NCBI RefSeq assembly: GCF_002591915.1 | Contig: NZ_NIHB01000003.1 | Coordinates: forward strand, 124,001-188,000 | Reading direction: 5' to 3' | Source of the DNA: Marinicella litoralis | GTDB taxonomy: Bacteria; Pseudomonadota; Gammaproteobacteria; Xanthomonadales; Marinicellaceae | DNA length: 64,000 nucleotides | In this document: positions 16,809 to 28,100 of the stretch, piece by piece | Layout: each line of letters opens with the position of its first letter | Numbering within the stretch: the first letter of the stretch is position 1 | Translations under genes and position numbers: made by a program | The notes under the pieces: model-generated | What the model was told of the DNA's origin: nothing | Databases searched by the model: none | Seen by the model: the letters and a program-made list of their open reading frames with translations, nothing else

Positions 16809-17746
16809 TGAAAATAATTCGTTATCCGCACCACCGTCCTTTATCCAGTGATACCTGTGTTACTGTTGGTAATTTCGATGGTGTGCATATTGGCCACCAA
16901 GCATTGATAAAAAAAGTGGTTGAAGAGGCTCAAATCCGCCGATGTCTCTCGGTTGTTGTGACCATGAACCCGCTACCCATTCAATACTTTTCTGGTAGGG
17001 ATGCTTTAGATATATTGACTTCATTTAAATCCAAAGCAAGTTTGGTAGCAGCTATGGGAGTCGATGTTTTGTGTGTGCTTAACTTCAACCATCATTTGTC
17101 CCAAATGAGTGCCAAAGATTTCTTTAACAAGATACTGGTTGGTGGATTGCGTGCTCAATATATTTTAGTCGGTGATGATTTTAGATTTGGTAAAAACAGG
17201 CAGGGAGGCTTTAATCAATTGCTGCAATGGTCACAACAGTTGGGTTTGCAAACGAAAAGTTTAGATTCGATTCAAAAATATCAAAAGCGGGTGAGTTCAA
17301 CTCATATCCGGAAGTTATTGAAAGATGGTAATTTTAACCAATCAGCCCAAATGCTTGGCCGTTCTTTTAATCTTTGTGGACGAGTGGCCCATGGTAGGAA
17401 AAAAGGCAGGGAACTGGGTTACCCAACGATTAATATTGAGCTAAAACGGGGTGGTTTCCCTTTGCATGGCGTTTATGTGACTCATGTTCGAATTGAAGGG
17501 TCAGTGTATCAATCGGTTACTTCCGTTGGTTTGAATCCAACCGTTGGGGGAAATGCCAAAAGGGTGGAGGTGCATGTATTGGATTTTAATCGAGAGGTTT
17601 ATGGACAAACTGTTGAAGTTTTGTTTTATAAAAAGTTAAGAAATGAAGTAGAATTCGACAGTTTAAACGAATTGATTGGGGCAATTGAACAAGATGTCAT
17701 TGCTGGTCGAGAATTTTTTGCAAGTTACAAAGGAGAGCTGGTGTGA
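16808..17746 (+). CDS. ribF: Bifunctional riboflavin kinase/FAD synthetase RibF
   Basis: 312 residues from the ATG at 16808 (TAATG overlap with murJ); starts further upstream lie inside murJ. The N-terminal FMN adenylyltransferase domain has VGNFDGVHIGHQ and later SSTHIRKLL; the C-terminal kinase domain has GRVAHGRKKGRELGYPTINI (read as GRKxGRxLGxPTAN) and SVGLNPTVGG. It turns riboflavin into FMN and then FAD. No FMN riboswitch is visible upstream, as expected inside this operon. It overlaps ileS as GTGA. Confidence 0.96.
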   Translation: MKIIRYPHHRPLSSDTCVTVGNFDGVHIGHQALIKKVVEEAQIRRCLSVVVTMNPLPIQYFSGRDALDILTSFKSKASLVAAMGVDVLCVLNFNHHLSQMSAKDFFNKILVGGLRAQYILVGDDFRFGKNRQGGFNQLLQWSQQLGLQTKSLDSIQKYQKRVSSTHIRKLLKDGNFNQSAQMLGRSFNLCGRVAHGRKKGRELGYPTINIELKRGGFPLHGVYVTHVRIEGSVYQSVTSVGLNPTVGGNAKRVEVHVLDFNREVYGQTVEVLFYKKLRNEVEFDSLNELIGAIEQDVIAGREFFASYKGELV

Positions 17747-20550
17747 GCCAAGAATATAAAGACACACTTAATTTACCAAAAACCAATTTTAAAATGAAAG
17801 CCTCATTGGCCACCAAAGAACCTCAGTGGATTAAGCAATGGAATAAAGATGGCTTGTATGAAGCCTTGCAAAAGCACAATGAAAATAACCAACCATTTAC
17901 TTTGCATGATGGGCCTCCTTATGCCAATGGTGCTATACACATTGGGCATGCGGTTAATAAAATTTTAAAAGACACCATTATAAAATCCAAAATGATGTCT
18001 GGCTTTAGAGCACCTTATGTACCTGGCTGGGATTGTCATGGCTTGCCAATTGAGGTTCAAGTTGAGAAAAAAGTTGGCAAAGTTGGACACAAAGTTGATG
18101 CAAAAACATTTCGACAAAAATGTCGTGATTATGCTGAAAATCAAGTCAATATTCAAAAACAAGATTTTATACGTTTAGGTGTCTTGGGCGCTTGGGACCA
18201 ACCCTATTTAACCAAATCATTCGATTATGAAGCCAATATGATCAGGGCTTTGGCAGAAATTGCTAAAAACGGTCATGTAGAAAAAGGTGTAAAACCAGTT
18301 AACTGGTGTTTCGATTGCGGATCTGCATTGGCTGAGGCGGAAATTGAATACCAAGATAAAAATTCTCCTGCTATAGATGTGGCTTTTCAATTTGTTGATA
18401 ATAATAAAGTGGCAGATAAGTTTGGGGTCAACGTGCCTGAACAAGCGGTGGCTATTCCAATCTGGACAACCACGCCATGGACGATTCCTGCCAACCAAGC
18501 TGTCTCGCTACATCCTGAATTGAACTATGCACTGGTGACTGGTCATGATCAATTTGCATTGGTGGTGGCTGAAGACATGGTCGAACAGGTTTTGAGTCGA
18601 TACGGTGTAACTGATTTTCAGGTTGTCGCTGTGGTTTCTGGTGTAGCGCTGGAATTATTGCAACTGAATCACCCATTGTATGATAAACAGGTGCCTGTCA
18701 TCATGGGCGAACATGTCAATACCGAAGCGGGTACTGGCGCCGTGCATACCGCTCCAGGTCATGGTGTTGATGATTTCCTGGTAGGCAATAAGTACCAACT
18801 AGAGGTTTATAACCCAGTAGATTCTGACGGTGTGTATTTGCCAGATACACCGATGTTTGCCGGGCAGCACGTTTGGAAAGCCAATAAAACAGTGGTTGAG
18901 GCGTTGTCTGAAGCTGGTATGTTATTGCATCATGAACAAATAAATCACAGCTACCCACATTGTTGGCGTCACAAATCTCCAACGGCATTCAGAACGACCC
19001 CTCAGTGGTTTATCAGTATGGACAAACAAGGCTTAAGAAAAAAAGCATTGTCTGAGATTGAAAAAGTTGAATGGATTCCATCTTGGGGTGAAGAACGTAT
19101 CTACAAAATGATAGAAAATCGCCCTGAATGGTGTATATCTAGACAAAGAACATGGGGAGTGCCAATCACTTTGTATGTCAATAAAATGACAGGAGAACTG
19201 CATCCAAACACACCTGAAATCATGGCGTCGGTGGCTGATATGGTTGAACAAAAAGGCATGGATGTATGGTATGACCTGGATGACAGTCAATTTCTGGGCG
19301 ATGCCATTGAAGAATATGAAAAAGTGACTGATGTGTTGGATGTTTGGTTTGATTCTGGGGTGACTCATTATTGTGTGTTGAAACAAAATGATGCTTTAGA
19401 GGAACCTGCTGATTTGTATTTAGAAGGGTCTGATCAACACCGTGGATGGTTTCATTCTTCTTTATTGACTGGCGTAGCCATCAACCAACATGCACCATAC
19501 AAACAAGTACTTACACATGGTTTTGTGGTTGATAAAGATGGTAAGAAAATGTCTAAATCATTAGGTAATGTGATTTCCCCGAAAGATGTGGTCAACACAT
19601 TAGGTGCCGACATCTTGCGCTTATGGGTTGCATCGGCTGATTATCGCGGTGAGATGACCATTTCTGATGAAATTCTTAACCGAGCCGCAGATGGGTACCG
19701 ACGAATCAGAAATACTGCCAGGTTTATGCTTGGGAATTTAAATGAGTTTGATAAAACCGACTTGCTTAACTTGAATGAATGTACAGAAATTGATGTATGG
19801 GCCATCAACAAAGCCAAAAAATTACAACATGACCTCATCGGACATTACGATGCTTATCAATTACATCATGTTTATCAAAAGTTGTTGCATTTTTGTTCAC
19901 AAGAAATGGGTGCTTTCTATTTAGACGTGCTGAAGGATCGCTTGTACACCAGTAAAGACAATGGTAAGGCAAGGAAGTCGGCGCAAACAGCGATGTATCA
20001 TATCTTGAATTCTTTGGTTCGATTGATGGCGCCGATACTGACTTTTACCGCTGATGAAATCAGATTGTCTATGAAACAAGATAAACATATTTTGTTTGAA
20101 CGATGGTATGAATTTCCTGACTTTGCAGCTGTTAAAGCAGTTGATGAAGTTAAATGGCAATTGGTTGCTGATATTCGCCAAGTGGTGTCAAAGCAGTTGG
20201 AACAATTAAGGGTGGCTGGAACTATCGGCTCATCATTGGATGCAGAGGTCAATCTTTTTCTGCCTGATGCCGCTTACCAACAATTAGTGGCTGTGAATGA
20301 TGAATTGAGGTTTGTACTCATCACTTCAGAGGCAACCATTAAACCATGGGAAGAGAAGGGTGACGCAGATGTGGTAGAACTTAATGATGGCACTTCACTG
20401 GCAATTTTGGTTAAAAAAGCCAATGGTGAGAAATGTGTGCGTTGTTGGCACATCAGGTCAGAAGTGGGTGATGATGTGAACCATCCGTTGATCTGTAATC
20501 GCTGTATTGAAAATGTTGAAGGAGCGGGTGAAGTCAGGAGGTTTGCTTGA
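17743..20550 (+). CDS. ileS: Isoleucyl-tRNA synthetase
   Basis: 935 residues, close to the E. coli length of 938. It starts with GTG and has a strong AGGAG seven bases upstream. Class I signatures are GAIHIGHA (HIGH at 66-69) and GKKMSKSLGN. The editing CP1 domain is present, with TTTPWTIPANQA. The C-terminal zinc finger uses CVRCW and CNRC, and an anticodon-binding domain precedes it. This is the bacterial, mupirocin-sensitive type by overall layout. No frameshift or gap is visible. Confidence 0.98.
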   Translation: MSQEYKDTLNLPKTNFKMKASLATKEPQWIKQWNKDGLYEALQKHNENNQPFTLHDGPPYANGAIHIGHAVNKILKDTIIKSKMMSGFRAPYVPGWDCHGLPIEVQVEKKVGKVGHKVDAKTFRQKCRDYAENQVNIQKQDFIRLGVLGAWDQPYLTKSFDYEANMIRALAEIAKNGHVEKGVKPVNWCFDCGSALAEAEIEYQDKNSPAIDVAFQFVDNNKVADKFGVNVPEQAVAIPIWTTTPWTIPANQAVSLHPELNYALVTGHDQFALVVAEDMVEQVLSRYGVTDFQVVAVVSGVALELLQLNHPLYDKQVPVIMGEHVNTEAGTGAVHTAPGHGVDDFLVGNKYQLEVYNPVDSDGVYLPDTPMFAGQHVWKANKTVVEALSEAGMLLHHEQINHSYPHCWRHKSPTAFRTTPQWFISMDKQGLRKKALSEIEKVEWIPSWGEERIYKMIENRPEWCISRQRTWGVPITLYVNKMTGELHPNTPEIMASVADMVEQKGMDVWYDLDDSQFLGDAIEEYEKVTDVLDVWFDSGVTHYCVLKQNDALEEPADLYLEGSDQHRGWFHSSLLTGVAINQHAPYKQVLTHGFVVDKDGKKMSKSLGNVISPKDVVNTLGADILRLWVASADYRGEMTISDEILNRAADGYRRIRNTARFMLGNLNEFDKTDLLNLNECTEIDVWAINKAKKLQHDLIGHYDAYQLHHVYQKLLHFCSQEMGAFYLDVLKDRLYTSKDNGKARKSAQTAMYHILNSLVRLMAPILTFTADEIRLSMKQDKHILFERWYEFPDFAAVKAVDEVKWQLVADIRQVVSKQLEQLRVAGTIGSSLDAEVNLFLPDAAYQQLVAVNDELRFVLITSEATIKPWEEKGDADVVELNDGTSLAILVKKANGEKCVRCWHIRSEVGDDVNHPLICNRCIENVEGAGEVRRFA

Positions 20551-21038
20551 TGTTTAAAAAATCAGGATTTATTTGGTTGTGGATTAGTGCCTTGGTTTTG
20601 GTTTTAGACCAGTGGACTAAATCATTGGCCAGCGCTGCTTTGGAGCTTTATGTGCCTAATAAAATCACTGAGTTTTTTAATTTGACATTGATGCATAACA
20701 AAGGAGTTGCTTTTAGTATTTTGGCCGATCAATCAGGTTGGCAACGCTATTTCATTTCAGTGGTTGCTTCACTGATAGTCGTTTGGTTACTGTTTTGGTT
20801 GATAAAGAATAAAAAAGTCCAAAAATTGCAGAATGTGGGTTTGGCATTGGTGATTGGTGGTGCATTAGGAAATATTTGGGACCGAGTGGTTTTAGGCTAT
20901 GTGGTTGATTTCGTGGAGTTACACTATCAAGGTTATTACTGGCCAGCCTTCAATGTGGCAGATGCTGCCATATCTGTTGGTGCCGTGTTATTGATTATTG
21001 ACGCATTTAAGAATAAAGATGAAAGTTCAGCTAGCTAA
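20550..21038 (+). CDS. lspA: Lipoprotein signal peptidase (signal peptidase II)
   Basis: 162 residues from the ATG at 20550, preceded by AGGAGG at eight bases. Four membrane helices. Conserved blocks are [34 protein letters not shown] and FNVADAAI; the two catalytic Asp residues are in WDR and NVAD. It cleaves prolipoproteins such as BamE, found 10 kb downstream. The 3' end overlaps ispH by 20 bases. Confidence 0.97.
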   Translation: MFKKSGFIWLWISALVLVLDQWTKSLASAALELYVPNKITEFFNLTLMHNKGVAFSILADQSGWQRYFISVVASLIVVWLLFWLIKNKKVQKLQNVGLALVIGGALGNIWDRVVLGYVVDFVELHYQGYYWPAFNVADAAISVGAVLLIIDAFKNKDESSAS

Positions 21039-21969
21039 CCCCAGAGGCTTTTGTGCAGGTGTCGATCGAGCGATTGATATTGTCAACCGTGCCTTGGACT
21101 CTTTTGGGTCGCCAATATATGTTCGTCATGAAGTGGTACACAATCAGTTTGTGGTTGACACCCTCCGAGAACGTGGCGCAGTATTTGTTGATGAGCTGAA
21201 TGAAATTCCAGATGGACAAATTGTTATTTTTTCAGCCCACGGTGTCTCCAAGGCGGTAAGGGCAGAAGCTGATGCCAGACAATTAAAGGTATTTGATGCC
21301 ACTTGTCCGTTGGTGACTAAAGTGCATATCGAAGTTTTTCGATATTGTAAACAAGGATATGATTTGATTCTGATTGGTCACCATGGCCATCCAGAAGTGG
21401 AAGGCACACTAGGGCAATGGGATAAACTCAACGGCAACAGTTCTATTTATTTGGTTGATTCAGTGGCAGAAGCGAAAATGATAAAGGTCAGTCAACCTGA
21501 AAGAATTGCCTATGTTACCCAAACCACATTGTCAATGGACGACACCCGTGAAATTATCAATGAATTGCGTCAACGATTTCCTTTGATTGAAGGTCCTAAG
21601 CATGATGACATTTGTTATGCAACGCAAAACAGACAAACTGCAGTCAGGGAGTTGGCTGGTGTTTCAGATTTGGTGTTGGTGGTTGGCAGTGTTAACTCTT
21701 CAAATTCCAATCGACTGAAAGAGTTGGCAGAAAGGCAAGGGGTTGATTCTTATTTGATCGATGGTGCACATGATATTGATCCTAAATGGCTGATTGGCAA
21801 GGAGTCTGTGGGAATTACAGCCGGAGCATCTGCACCTGAAAAATTGGTTAAGGATGTGATTGACTTCCTCAAGACCCAAGACCAAAACATGGTCATTGAG
21901 GAGTTGTCAGGAGAGCAGGAAAATATGGTTTTTGCATTACCCAAAGAGCTTAGGTTGGTGCAGAAATAA
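21019..21969 (+). CDS. ispH: 4-hydroxy-3-methylbut-2-enyl diphosphate reductase IspH
   Basis: 316 residues from the ATG at 21019. It makes IPP and DMAPP in the last step of the MEP isoprenoid pathway. The three cluster cysteines are in [11 protein letters not shown] (Cys12), [12 protein letters not shown] and [12 protein letters not shown]. The active-site patterns HEVVHN, SAHGV and [11 protein letters not shown] are present. IPP feeds ispB (32397-33380). It ends the murJ operon; the next promoter follows within about 50 bases. Confidence 0.98.
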   Translation: MKVQLANPRGFCAGVDRAIDIVNRALDSFGSPIYVRHEVVHNQFVVDTLRERGAVFVDELNEIPDGQIVIFSAHGVSKAVRAEADARQLKVFDATCPLVTKVHIEVFRYCKQGYDLILIGHHGHPEVEGTLGQWDKLNGNSSIYLVDSVAEAKMIKVSQPERIAYVTQTTLSMDDTREIINELRQRFPLIEGPKHDDICYATQNRQTAVRELAGVSDLVLVVGSVNSSNSNRLKELAERQGVDSYLIDGAHDIDPKWLIGKESVGITAGASAPEKLVKDVIDFLKTQDQNMVIEELSGEQENMVFALPKELRLVQK

Positions 21970-22018
21970 CCGTTTATCTTTTAAAAAATACCGGCAGTCA
22001 GAAAATCTACTGGTCAAC

Positions 22019-22047
22019 TTGCTTGGTTGAACTCACTCGAATAATAT
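22019..22047 (+). promoter_or_regulatory. Predicted sigma-70 promoter of the minor pilin operon
   Basis: TTGCTT (22019-22024), 17-base spacer, TAATAT (22042-22047), about 30 bases before the fimT GTG. No sigma-54 -24/-12 pattern (GG-N10-GC) stood out here. Confidence 0.5.
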
Positions 22048-22077
22048 GAATGGTGGTTAAAATTAAAAGAAATGTAA

Positions 22078-22560
22078 GTGCGAAAATTACAGAAAAAAAT
22101 CACCGGATTCACACTGATAGAATTGATCATAACATTGTTTATTGGATCACTTTTATTGGCTTGGGGCATTCCAAGTTATCGAGACTTGAAAATAAGAAAG
22201 CAAGTTACCGACTCAGTCAATGAGTTATCTTACAGCTTGTCGTTGGCAAGGGCCGAAGCCATCAGATACGGGCGAACAGTTTCTGTAACACCTGTAGGTG
22301 GTGATTGGGATGATGGTTGGTTAATTTCCACTGCTGGCATTGATGGTAATCCGGATTTGCAAATCTACCAACAAGACCCTTTAGATGATCAATTAAATAT
22401 TTCACAAATTGGAGCCTTACAAGGCAGTTTGCAATTCAACAATGTCGGTGAGTTGGTAGGAAACAACACAGGTTTATTTACTTTAAGTCATGCCACTGCA
22501 TCTGAATCTAAAAGTTTAAGGATTAACCTGTCAGGTACAGTAAGGATGGTGAGCCCATGA
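22078..22560 (+). CDS. fimT: Type IV minor pilin FimT/FimU (GspH family)
   Basis: 160 residues from a GTG. The class III leader ends at Gly10 before FTLIEL, with Glu at +5, so it is processed by PilD. After the hydrophobic spine comes a GspH/FimT-like domain with the LARAEAIRYGR motif typical of this family and a C-terminal SLRINLSGTVR. Minor pilins prime assembly of type IV pili and, for FimT in some species, bind DNA during uptake. It heads a five-gene minor pilin operon. Weak Shine-Dalgarno. Confidence 0.88.
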   Translation: MRKLQKKITGFTLIELIITLFIGSLLLAWGIPSYRDLKIRKQVTDSVNELSYSLSLARAEAIRYGRTVSVTPVGGDWDDGWLISTAGIDGNPDLQIYQQDPLDDQLNISQIGALQGSLQFNNVGELVGNNTGLFTLSHATASESKSLRINLSGTVRMVSP

Positions 22561-23108
22561 AGGTATTTAAAAGCAAAAAAGAACAAGGTTTTACCTTGTT
22601 AGAGGTTCTGGTTTCTGTCTTGGTGTTCTCATTCGGCTTATTAGGTATAGCTGGTATGATGACTATTTCAGTCAGAAACAATCACAACGGATACTTGCGT
22701 AGCCAAGCCAATTTCCTGGCTGAGAATATGATGGACAGGATGCGTTCCAATCCAACTGCATTGTGGGCCGGCGCATACAACGGATTGGCAGCAAATGGTA
22801 CCACAGATTGTTCTTTGACAGGCACCCCTCCAGTTACAGGTACACCTTGTAACTTCAATCAGTTGGCTGCTTATGACACTGAAAGTTGGGCGCGAAGTTT
22901 GGCTCAATACTTACCGGCGGGTCAAGGCACCATAACCTGTGTAGCTAATTCAGCACTGTCTGCATTTATTAACCCAGCATCACCTCCTTCTATTTGGTTT
23001 CCTGCACCGCCATTTGATGGGGTGTGTACCATAACCATTCAATGGAATGAAGCAGACAGAGATTCAGCTCAATCTGCACAAACCTTGTCGCTGGTAGGTC
23101 AACCATGA
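22557..23108 (+). CDS. pilV: Type IV pilus modification protein/minor pilin PilV
   Basis: 183 residues, ATGA overlap with fimT. The leader KKEQG/FTLLEVLVSVLVFSFGLLGIAGM is the PilV pattern, with cleavage after Gly11 and Glu16 at +5. The following QANFLAENMMDRMRSNP segment is also typical of PilV. The C-terminal half has four Cys residues that could form disulfides. It works with FimT, PilW, PilX and PilY1 in the priming complex at the pilus tip. Confidence 0.9.
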   Translation: MKVFKSKKEQGFTLLEVLVSVLVFSFGLLGIAGMMTISVRNNHNGYLRSQANFLAENMMDRMRSNPTALWAGAYNGLAANGTTDCSLTGTPPVTGTPCNFNQLAAYDTESWARSLAQYLPAGQGTITCVANSALSAFINPASPPSIWFPAPPFDGVCTITIQWNEADRDSAQSAQTLSLVGQP

Positions 23109-24442
23109 GAATACAATCAGATATGAAAATAAATAAACAAAACGGTTTTACATTAATAGAGCTCATGGTTGCAATGGTCATTGGGATGATTGTTTTATTG
23201 GGCTTGGTGTCTTTGTTCACAAACGTCAGCGTTTTGAATAAAGCCCAGACAGGGTTGTCCATATTGCAAGAAAATGGTCGCTATGCCATTTCACGTTTGA
23301 AACAAGACATTGAAAGCGCTGGTCAGAAACACTGTGCATCTGTGGCCTTGCCCACTGCCTTCATTACCAATTGGGATCAAGGTTATGAAATGAAACCATG
23401 GTACGTTGCATCTGATGTCAATTTTGCTTTGTCCAATGCAACCAACGGCTTGCCTACATATGCACAAATACGTCTCGACTCAATTGCTGATGTCAATCAG
23501 TTGAGTGACACTGCTTTGGCTCCTGGTTTTACTGCATACCCATTGGATTCAAGCTTTTTTCTGCGTGGTCATGAATGTAATGACACCGCTTGCACACCTG
23601 CAGTTACTTCAATCGGCAGTGATCAAGCAGCCAGTTTTCGGACACTGGGTGTTGACACCGGTGATCGCTTACCATTTACTGATATCATTACCATGAGGTA
23701 CCTAACAGGGGGTACTCAAGTTACGGGTATTGCTGGAAATGTAGCCACAACCACAGACACCATTCCATCAACTAATACTGGCAATGCTTTGATTGCTGAT
23801 TGTAATGTGGCATTGGTAACACCGGCAACCTGGGCTGCAAATGCAGTAACAACTACCAATGTATTGCCAGCTTTCGCTGTCAGTTCTGACACCGCAGTTT
23901 ATAGCATGGATCAAGACTTTAAAACCATCAGCTATTTCGTTGGAGTTGATGATGATGAAATTAGAGATGACGACAGGGTCATTCCATCACTGTACCGTTC
24001 AGAAAACGGCGTTACACAACAAATCGTCGAAGGTGTTGAAAGGTTTGATGTATTTTATTTGGCTCAATTACAGACTGGCGTGGTCGTCCGTTTAACTGCA
24101 GACCAAGTTCAATCAGTCTCTGGTGGCGGTGATTTAAATAACGATGGGGCCATTGATGGTGACCTTGGCTGTACATTGCCGGCAACCATACCTGACTTCG
24201 TTGGTTTTCATATGCCAAATGATCCTGGCTGTTTGTGGCGTTCAATATATGCAGTGGAATTGTATTTATTGCTTAATACAGTCAATGACAGCTCTAATTT
24301 AGACAACGACAGTTATATTTATTCAGTTGATCAGGCCACTCCACAAGATCCAAGTGATGGCATGTTAACTGGCTTACCAGCGGAAAGAATGTATCGCAGA
24401 GAATTTTCTGCCATCGTACCAATCAGGAACTACACGTTATGA
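23105..24442 (+). CDS. pilW: Type IV minor pilin PilW
   Basis: 445 residues, longer than the roughly 270-350 of most PilW. Leader cleavage is expected at QNG/FTLIELMVAMVIGM (Gly14; a Met at position 7 is an alternative start). The GLSILQENGRYAISRLKQDIESAG stretch (in two parts, LQENGRYAI and LKQDIESAG) is diagnostic of PilW. The extra length sits in the middle and C-terminal region and contains a DLNNDGAIDGDLGC segment resembling a calcium-binding loop. ATGA overlap with pilV. Confidence 0.9.
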   Translation: MRIQSDMKINKQNGFTLIELMVAMVIGMIVLLGLVSLFTNVSVLNKAQTGLSILQENGRYAISRLKQDIESAGQKHCASVALPTAFITNWDQGYEMKPWYVASDVNFALSNATNGLPTYAQIRLDSIADVNQLSDTALAPGFTAYPLDSSFFLRGHECNDTACTPAVTSIGSDQAASFRTLGVDTGDRLPFTDIITMRYLTGGTQVTGIAGNVATTTDTIPSTNTGNALIADCNVALVTPATWAANAVTTTNVLPAFAVSSDTAVYSMDQDFKTISYFVGVDDDEIRDDDRVIPSLYRSENGVTQQIVEGVERFDVFYLAQLQTGVVVRLTADQVQSVSGGGDLNNDGAIDGDLGCTLPATIPDFVGFHMPNDPGCLWRSIYAVELYLLLNTVNDSSNLDNDSYIYSVDQATPQDPSDGMLTGLPAERMYRREFSAIVPIRNYTL

Positions 24443-25125
24443 GAAACACAAACATGCAATTGAAAACGCACCAACAAGGAGCGGTCTTGGCAATAGGACT
24501 GATTTTATTGCTAATAATTACCTTAATGGGCTATACCGGCATGAAAAGCACCATGTTACAAGAAAAAATGGCTGCGGGGCTTCACAACCGAAGTTTAGCT
24601 AATTCAGGCTCTCACAGTGCTTTGCGTGAGGGTGAGGAGTTTCTATACAATTTGATTGAAAACACCAATGGTGTTGACGTGGTTGGAACGCCCAACGGTG
24701 CTTTATTTAATATCTATTCAATGTATCAACAAGTGGGTGTGGCTTCATCTGGAGAGAATACCATTGCTGCTGCATTTAAAAACAATGACTGGACTGCCAC
24801 AGGTGGTACTGCCACATCTAAAGATTATACCGCAGTCACAGAAAAAGGAGCGGCACTCAGTGTTCAGCCACAGTATATCATCCAACATTTAAGAGACACT
24901 GATGTGATTGCCAGTCCATTTGGTGGAGCAGCGGCATCTGGTGGAGCCACCCATGAATTTGGTGCAACAGGTTCTGGTGGTGGAGGCAGTAGTGTCGGAA
25001 GTGGTGCAGGCACTGTGCAAGATACCTATCTAATTACCGCTAAAAGTCGCAGTGGGGATGGTAACTCATTTGCCATAACGCAAACTGTTTACACAGCTGT
25101 TACCAGCAGCCCACCAACGAATTAA
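24439..25125 (+). CDS. pilX: Type IV pilus assembly protein PilX
   Basis: 228 residues with an N-terminal PilX_N segment: QQGAVLAIGLILLLIITLMG, then MKSTMLQEKMAAGLHNRSLA. The cleavage-site Gly14 is kept, but position +5 is Ile rather than Glu, as is usual in PilX/GspK proteins that cap the minor pilin complex. The C-terminal part is rich in Gly and Ser. ATGA overlap with pilW; 17 bases before pilY1. Confidence 0.88.
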   Translation: MRNTNMQLKTHQQGAVLAIGLILLLIITLMGYTGMKSTMLQEKMAAGLHNRSLANSGSHSALREGEEFLYNLIENTNGVDVVGTPNGALFNIYSMYQQVGVASSGENTIAAAFKNNDWTATGGTATSKDYTAVTEKGAALSVQPQYIIQHLRDTDVIASPFGGAAASGGATHEFGATGSGGGGSSVGSGAGTVQDTYLITAKSRSGDGNSFAITQTVYTAVTSSPPTN

Positions 25126-25142
25126 ATTGAGGTTATAAACAA

Positions 25143-28100
25143 ATGAAAAATTCAACAATACAATTAATTATGATCGCATTGATTGTGATGATCAGTGGCT
25201 CTAAACAGGCCAATGCCTCATTGTTACAATTAACCCATGATCCTTTGTTCTTAAATCAATCAGTCCCGCCAGCTTTAGCCGTGACTTTTGATGATTCGGG
25301 CAGTATGGCTTGGGGATTTATGGGCCGATATTATGGTTATGACACCAAACAATTCGCCGACCCAAGCTTGAACAAAGTCTACTACAACCCATCCATCGTT
25401 TACCGTCCACCCATTGGTGCCGATGGTGTGGAGTTTCCGCAATCAAGCTTTACCAATGCAAAAATTGATGGCTTTGATGATAGAACCAGTGCGCCAAGGG
25501 TAAATTTATCAACCAACTTCATTCCAATAGCCTATTACTATTATTACTCTGATGGCGACTACAGCTTGCGTTTTGCTAAGATTCCAGATACTCCAGGTGT
25601 AGATGATGTATCAACAGGCCAATTCAATGACAGGTACCCTGACGAAGATGATCGTGGGGATTCTGGAAGAGCAGCCTTTTATTACAATGGTAACACGCGA
25701 GTTGATGTACCTGTTTCTCAACAAGATAATTTTGCGAACTGGTACACTTACTACAGCAACCGATTAAAAATGGGTAAGACTGCAGTGAGCCGTGCATTTG
25801 CAACTTTTGGCCCTAATTTTAAAATTGCTTGGCAACAACTGAATCGGAATACCACTTTCCCTGACATGAATAGTTTTGAATTAACGCACAGGCAAAACTT
25901 TTTTAATTGGCTTTTTGCTGTTCCTTCCAATGGTGGTACGCCTTTGAGGAATGCCTTTTACCGTGCAGGTCGACTTTTTGAAGATGCAGACAGTTACCAG
26001 TCAGACAGTTTTAATGCCAACATCACTTGTCAACAAAACTTTCACATTGCTTTGTCAGACGGCGAATGGAACGGAGCCTTCGCTCAAATAATAAACCAAG
26101 ATGAATCTACCAGCACTTCAGGTTTGTCTGGGGATACAGATAATTTGTATACAGGGTATTCAGGTACTGGTGAACAAAAAATTTACCCCAAATCAGAAAG
26201 CGGTACTACCCTTTCTGACATTGCGTTTCACTTTTGGTCTCGGGATTTGATGACCGCTCCATATTACAAAAACAATGTTAAAAGGTATAAAGGTGATTTC
26301 ACCAAAGCAGATGGCACAGCCATTGCATTTACAGGTGACGATGAATGGGACAATCCAGCATTTATGTGGAACCCGAAAAATGACCCTGCATACTGGCAAC
26401 ATTTGGTAACTTATAATGTTGGTATGGGGTTGGAAGCAAGCAGGGTGGTGGATTATGTTGCAGCAGAAGCCGCTAACAATGACGCAGATCCTAACAATGA
26501 CTTTACACCTGCCTGTGATTATATTGCTGGTTTATCAGCTAAGGAAGCCGTTTATCGTGGATTGAGGACTGGTGAATGTGATTGGCCAAATGCAACCAAT
26601 GGTGCCAATAAAATTGATGATGTATGGCATGCATCAATCAATTCACGCGGTGATTTTTTCAGTGCCAATGACCCTCAAGAATTAACCGAGGCTTTGAATG
26701 CAGTGGTGAACAACATCCTCGAACGTTTATCACGTGGAAGCACTTCCTCCGTATCTTCGGGCGTTGTGACATCATCAACCAAAGCATATACACCAGGGTT
26801 TGATTCCTCAAACTGGACCGGTAATTTATTTTCTAGACCGCTTAATTCTGATGGAACATTTGGTGAGATTGAATGGGACCTCAGCTGTGAATTAACAGGT
26901 GGTCACTGTCCTGCTACTGATGAAAGTGTGCCAAAACAAAATAACCGCAGGGTATTTACCATGAATACCAACACAGGTAATCGTGTGCGTTTTAGAGACA
27001 CATTATCTAACAATAATGTACTGGGTAGGTTTAATGAAAGTACTGAAGAGATAAGAACCAGGTTGAATGTAACTACAGTCGATCTAATCAAATACTTGTT
27101 AGGTGACCAAAGCAAAGAAATTAAGAACAATGGTGCACTAAGGAATAGAGCCAGTGTTTTGTCAGACATCGTTCATTCAAGTCCGTTGGTACAACTAGGC
27201 CCATCAGCAACCTATGATGACACCCGTTGGTCTGACGGCAGTCTTGAGGAACAAGCTGCGACGGCTGGTGTGACTTACGAAAAATATAAAATTGACAATC
27301 AAAACAGATTGAATCTGACTTATATCGGCAGTAATTCTGGCATGCTACACGCAGTGAATATTGAAGAGGGTGGTGCCCAAGGCAATGAAAGGTGGGCTTA
27401 TATCCCTTCAAAAGCATTTGAAAACTTATATAAATTAGCTGATCCATTATTCAGCCATTGGTCTTATGTAGATAACACGCCAGTCATTGGGGATGCCTTT
27501 TTCGATTCTCAATGGAATACTGTCTTGGTTTCAGGCATGCGCTATGGTGGTCAAGCATTCTTCGCATTGAATGTATCCGATACCTCGGCCACACGACCTG
27601 ATTTGATGTGGGAATTTTCAGATGAAGATGATGCTGACATGGGATTCTCCTATGGTAAAGCCAGTATTGCTCGAATTGCCAGTACGGGTGATTGGGTTGC
27701 TTTTATCCCAAATGGATATAATAATTCACAGAAAGATTATCCTGGTTTACCAGATGATCATGAAAAAAATATCATTGGTGATGGGTCAGCTGTACTGTAT
27801 GTGGTGAGATTAAGTGACGGTGAACTGTTGGCTAAGTTAGATACCAATGTCGGAACGCCAGAAACGCCAAATGGAATGGCACCAGCGATGCCTGTGGTTT
27901 CAAGGTTTAAGCAGGGTACTGGTGCAAAAAGTGCTACTTACAATGAAGATGGTGCCAATTTGGCTTATGCAGGTGATTTGTATGGCAATGTATGGCGCTT
28001 TGATTTATCCAGTTCCAACCCAGCTGATTGGGAAGCCAGTTCAAACATAGAATTGGTTGTTGAAGCTCAAGGTGTTAAAGAACAGCCAATCACTATTCAA

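Noticed and set aside
22019-22077. Sigma-54 promoter for the pilin operon
   Set aside because: No GG-N10-GC pattern was found; a sigma-70 type TTGCTT-17-TAATAT fits better.
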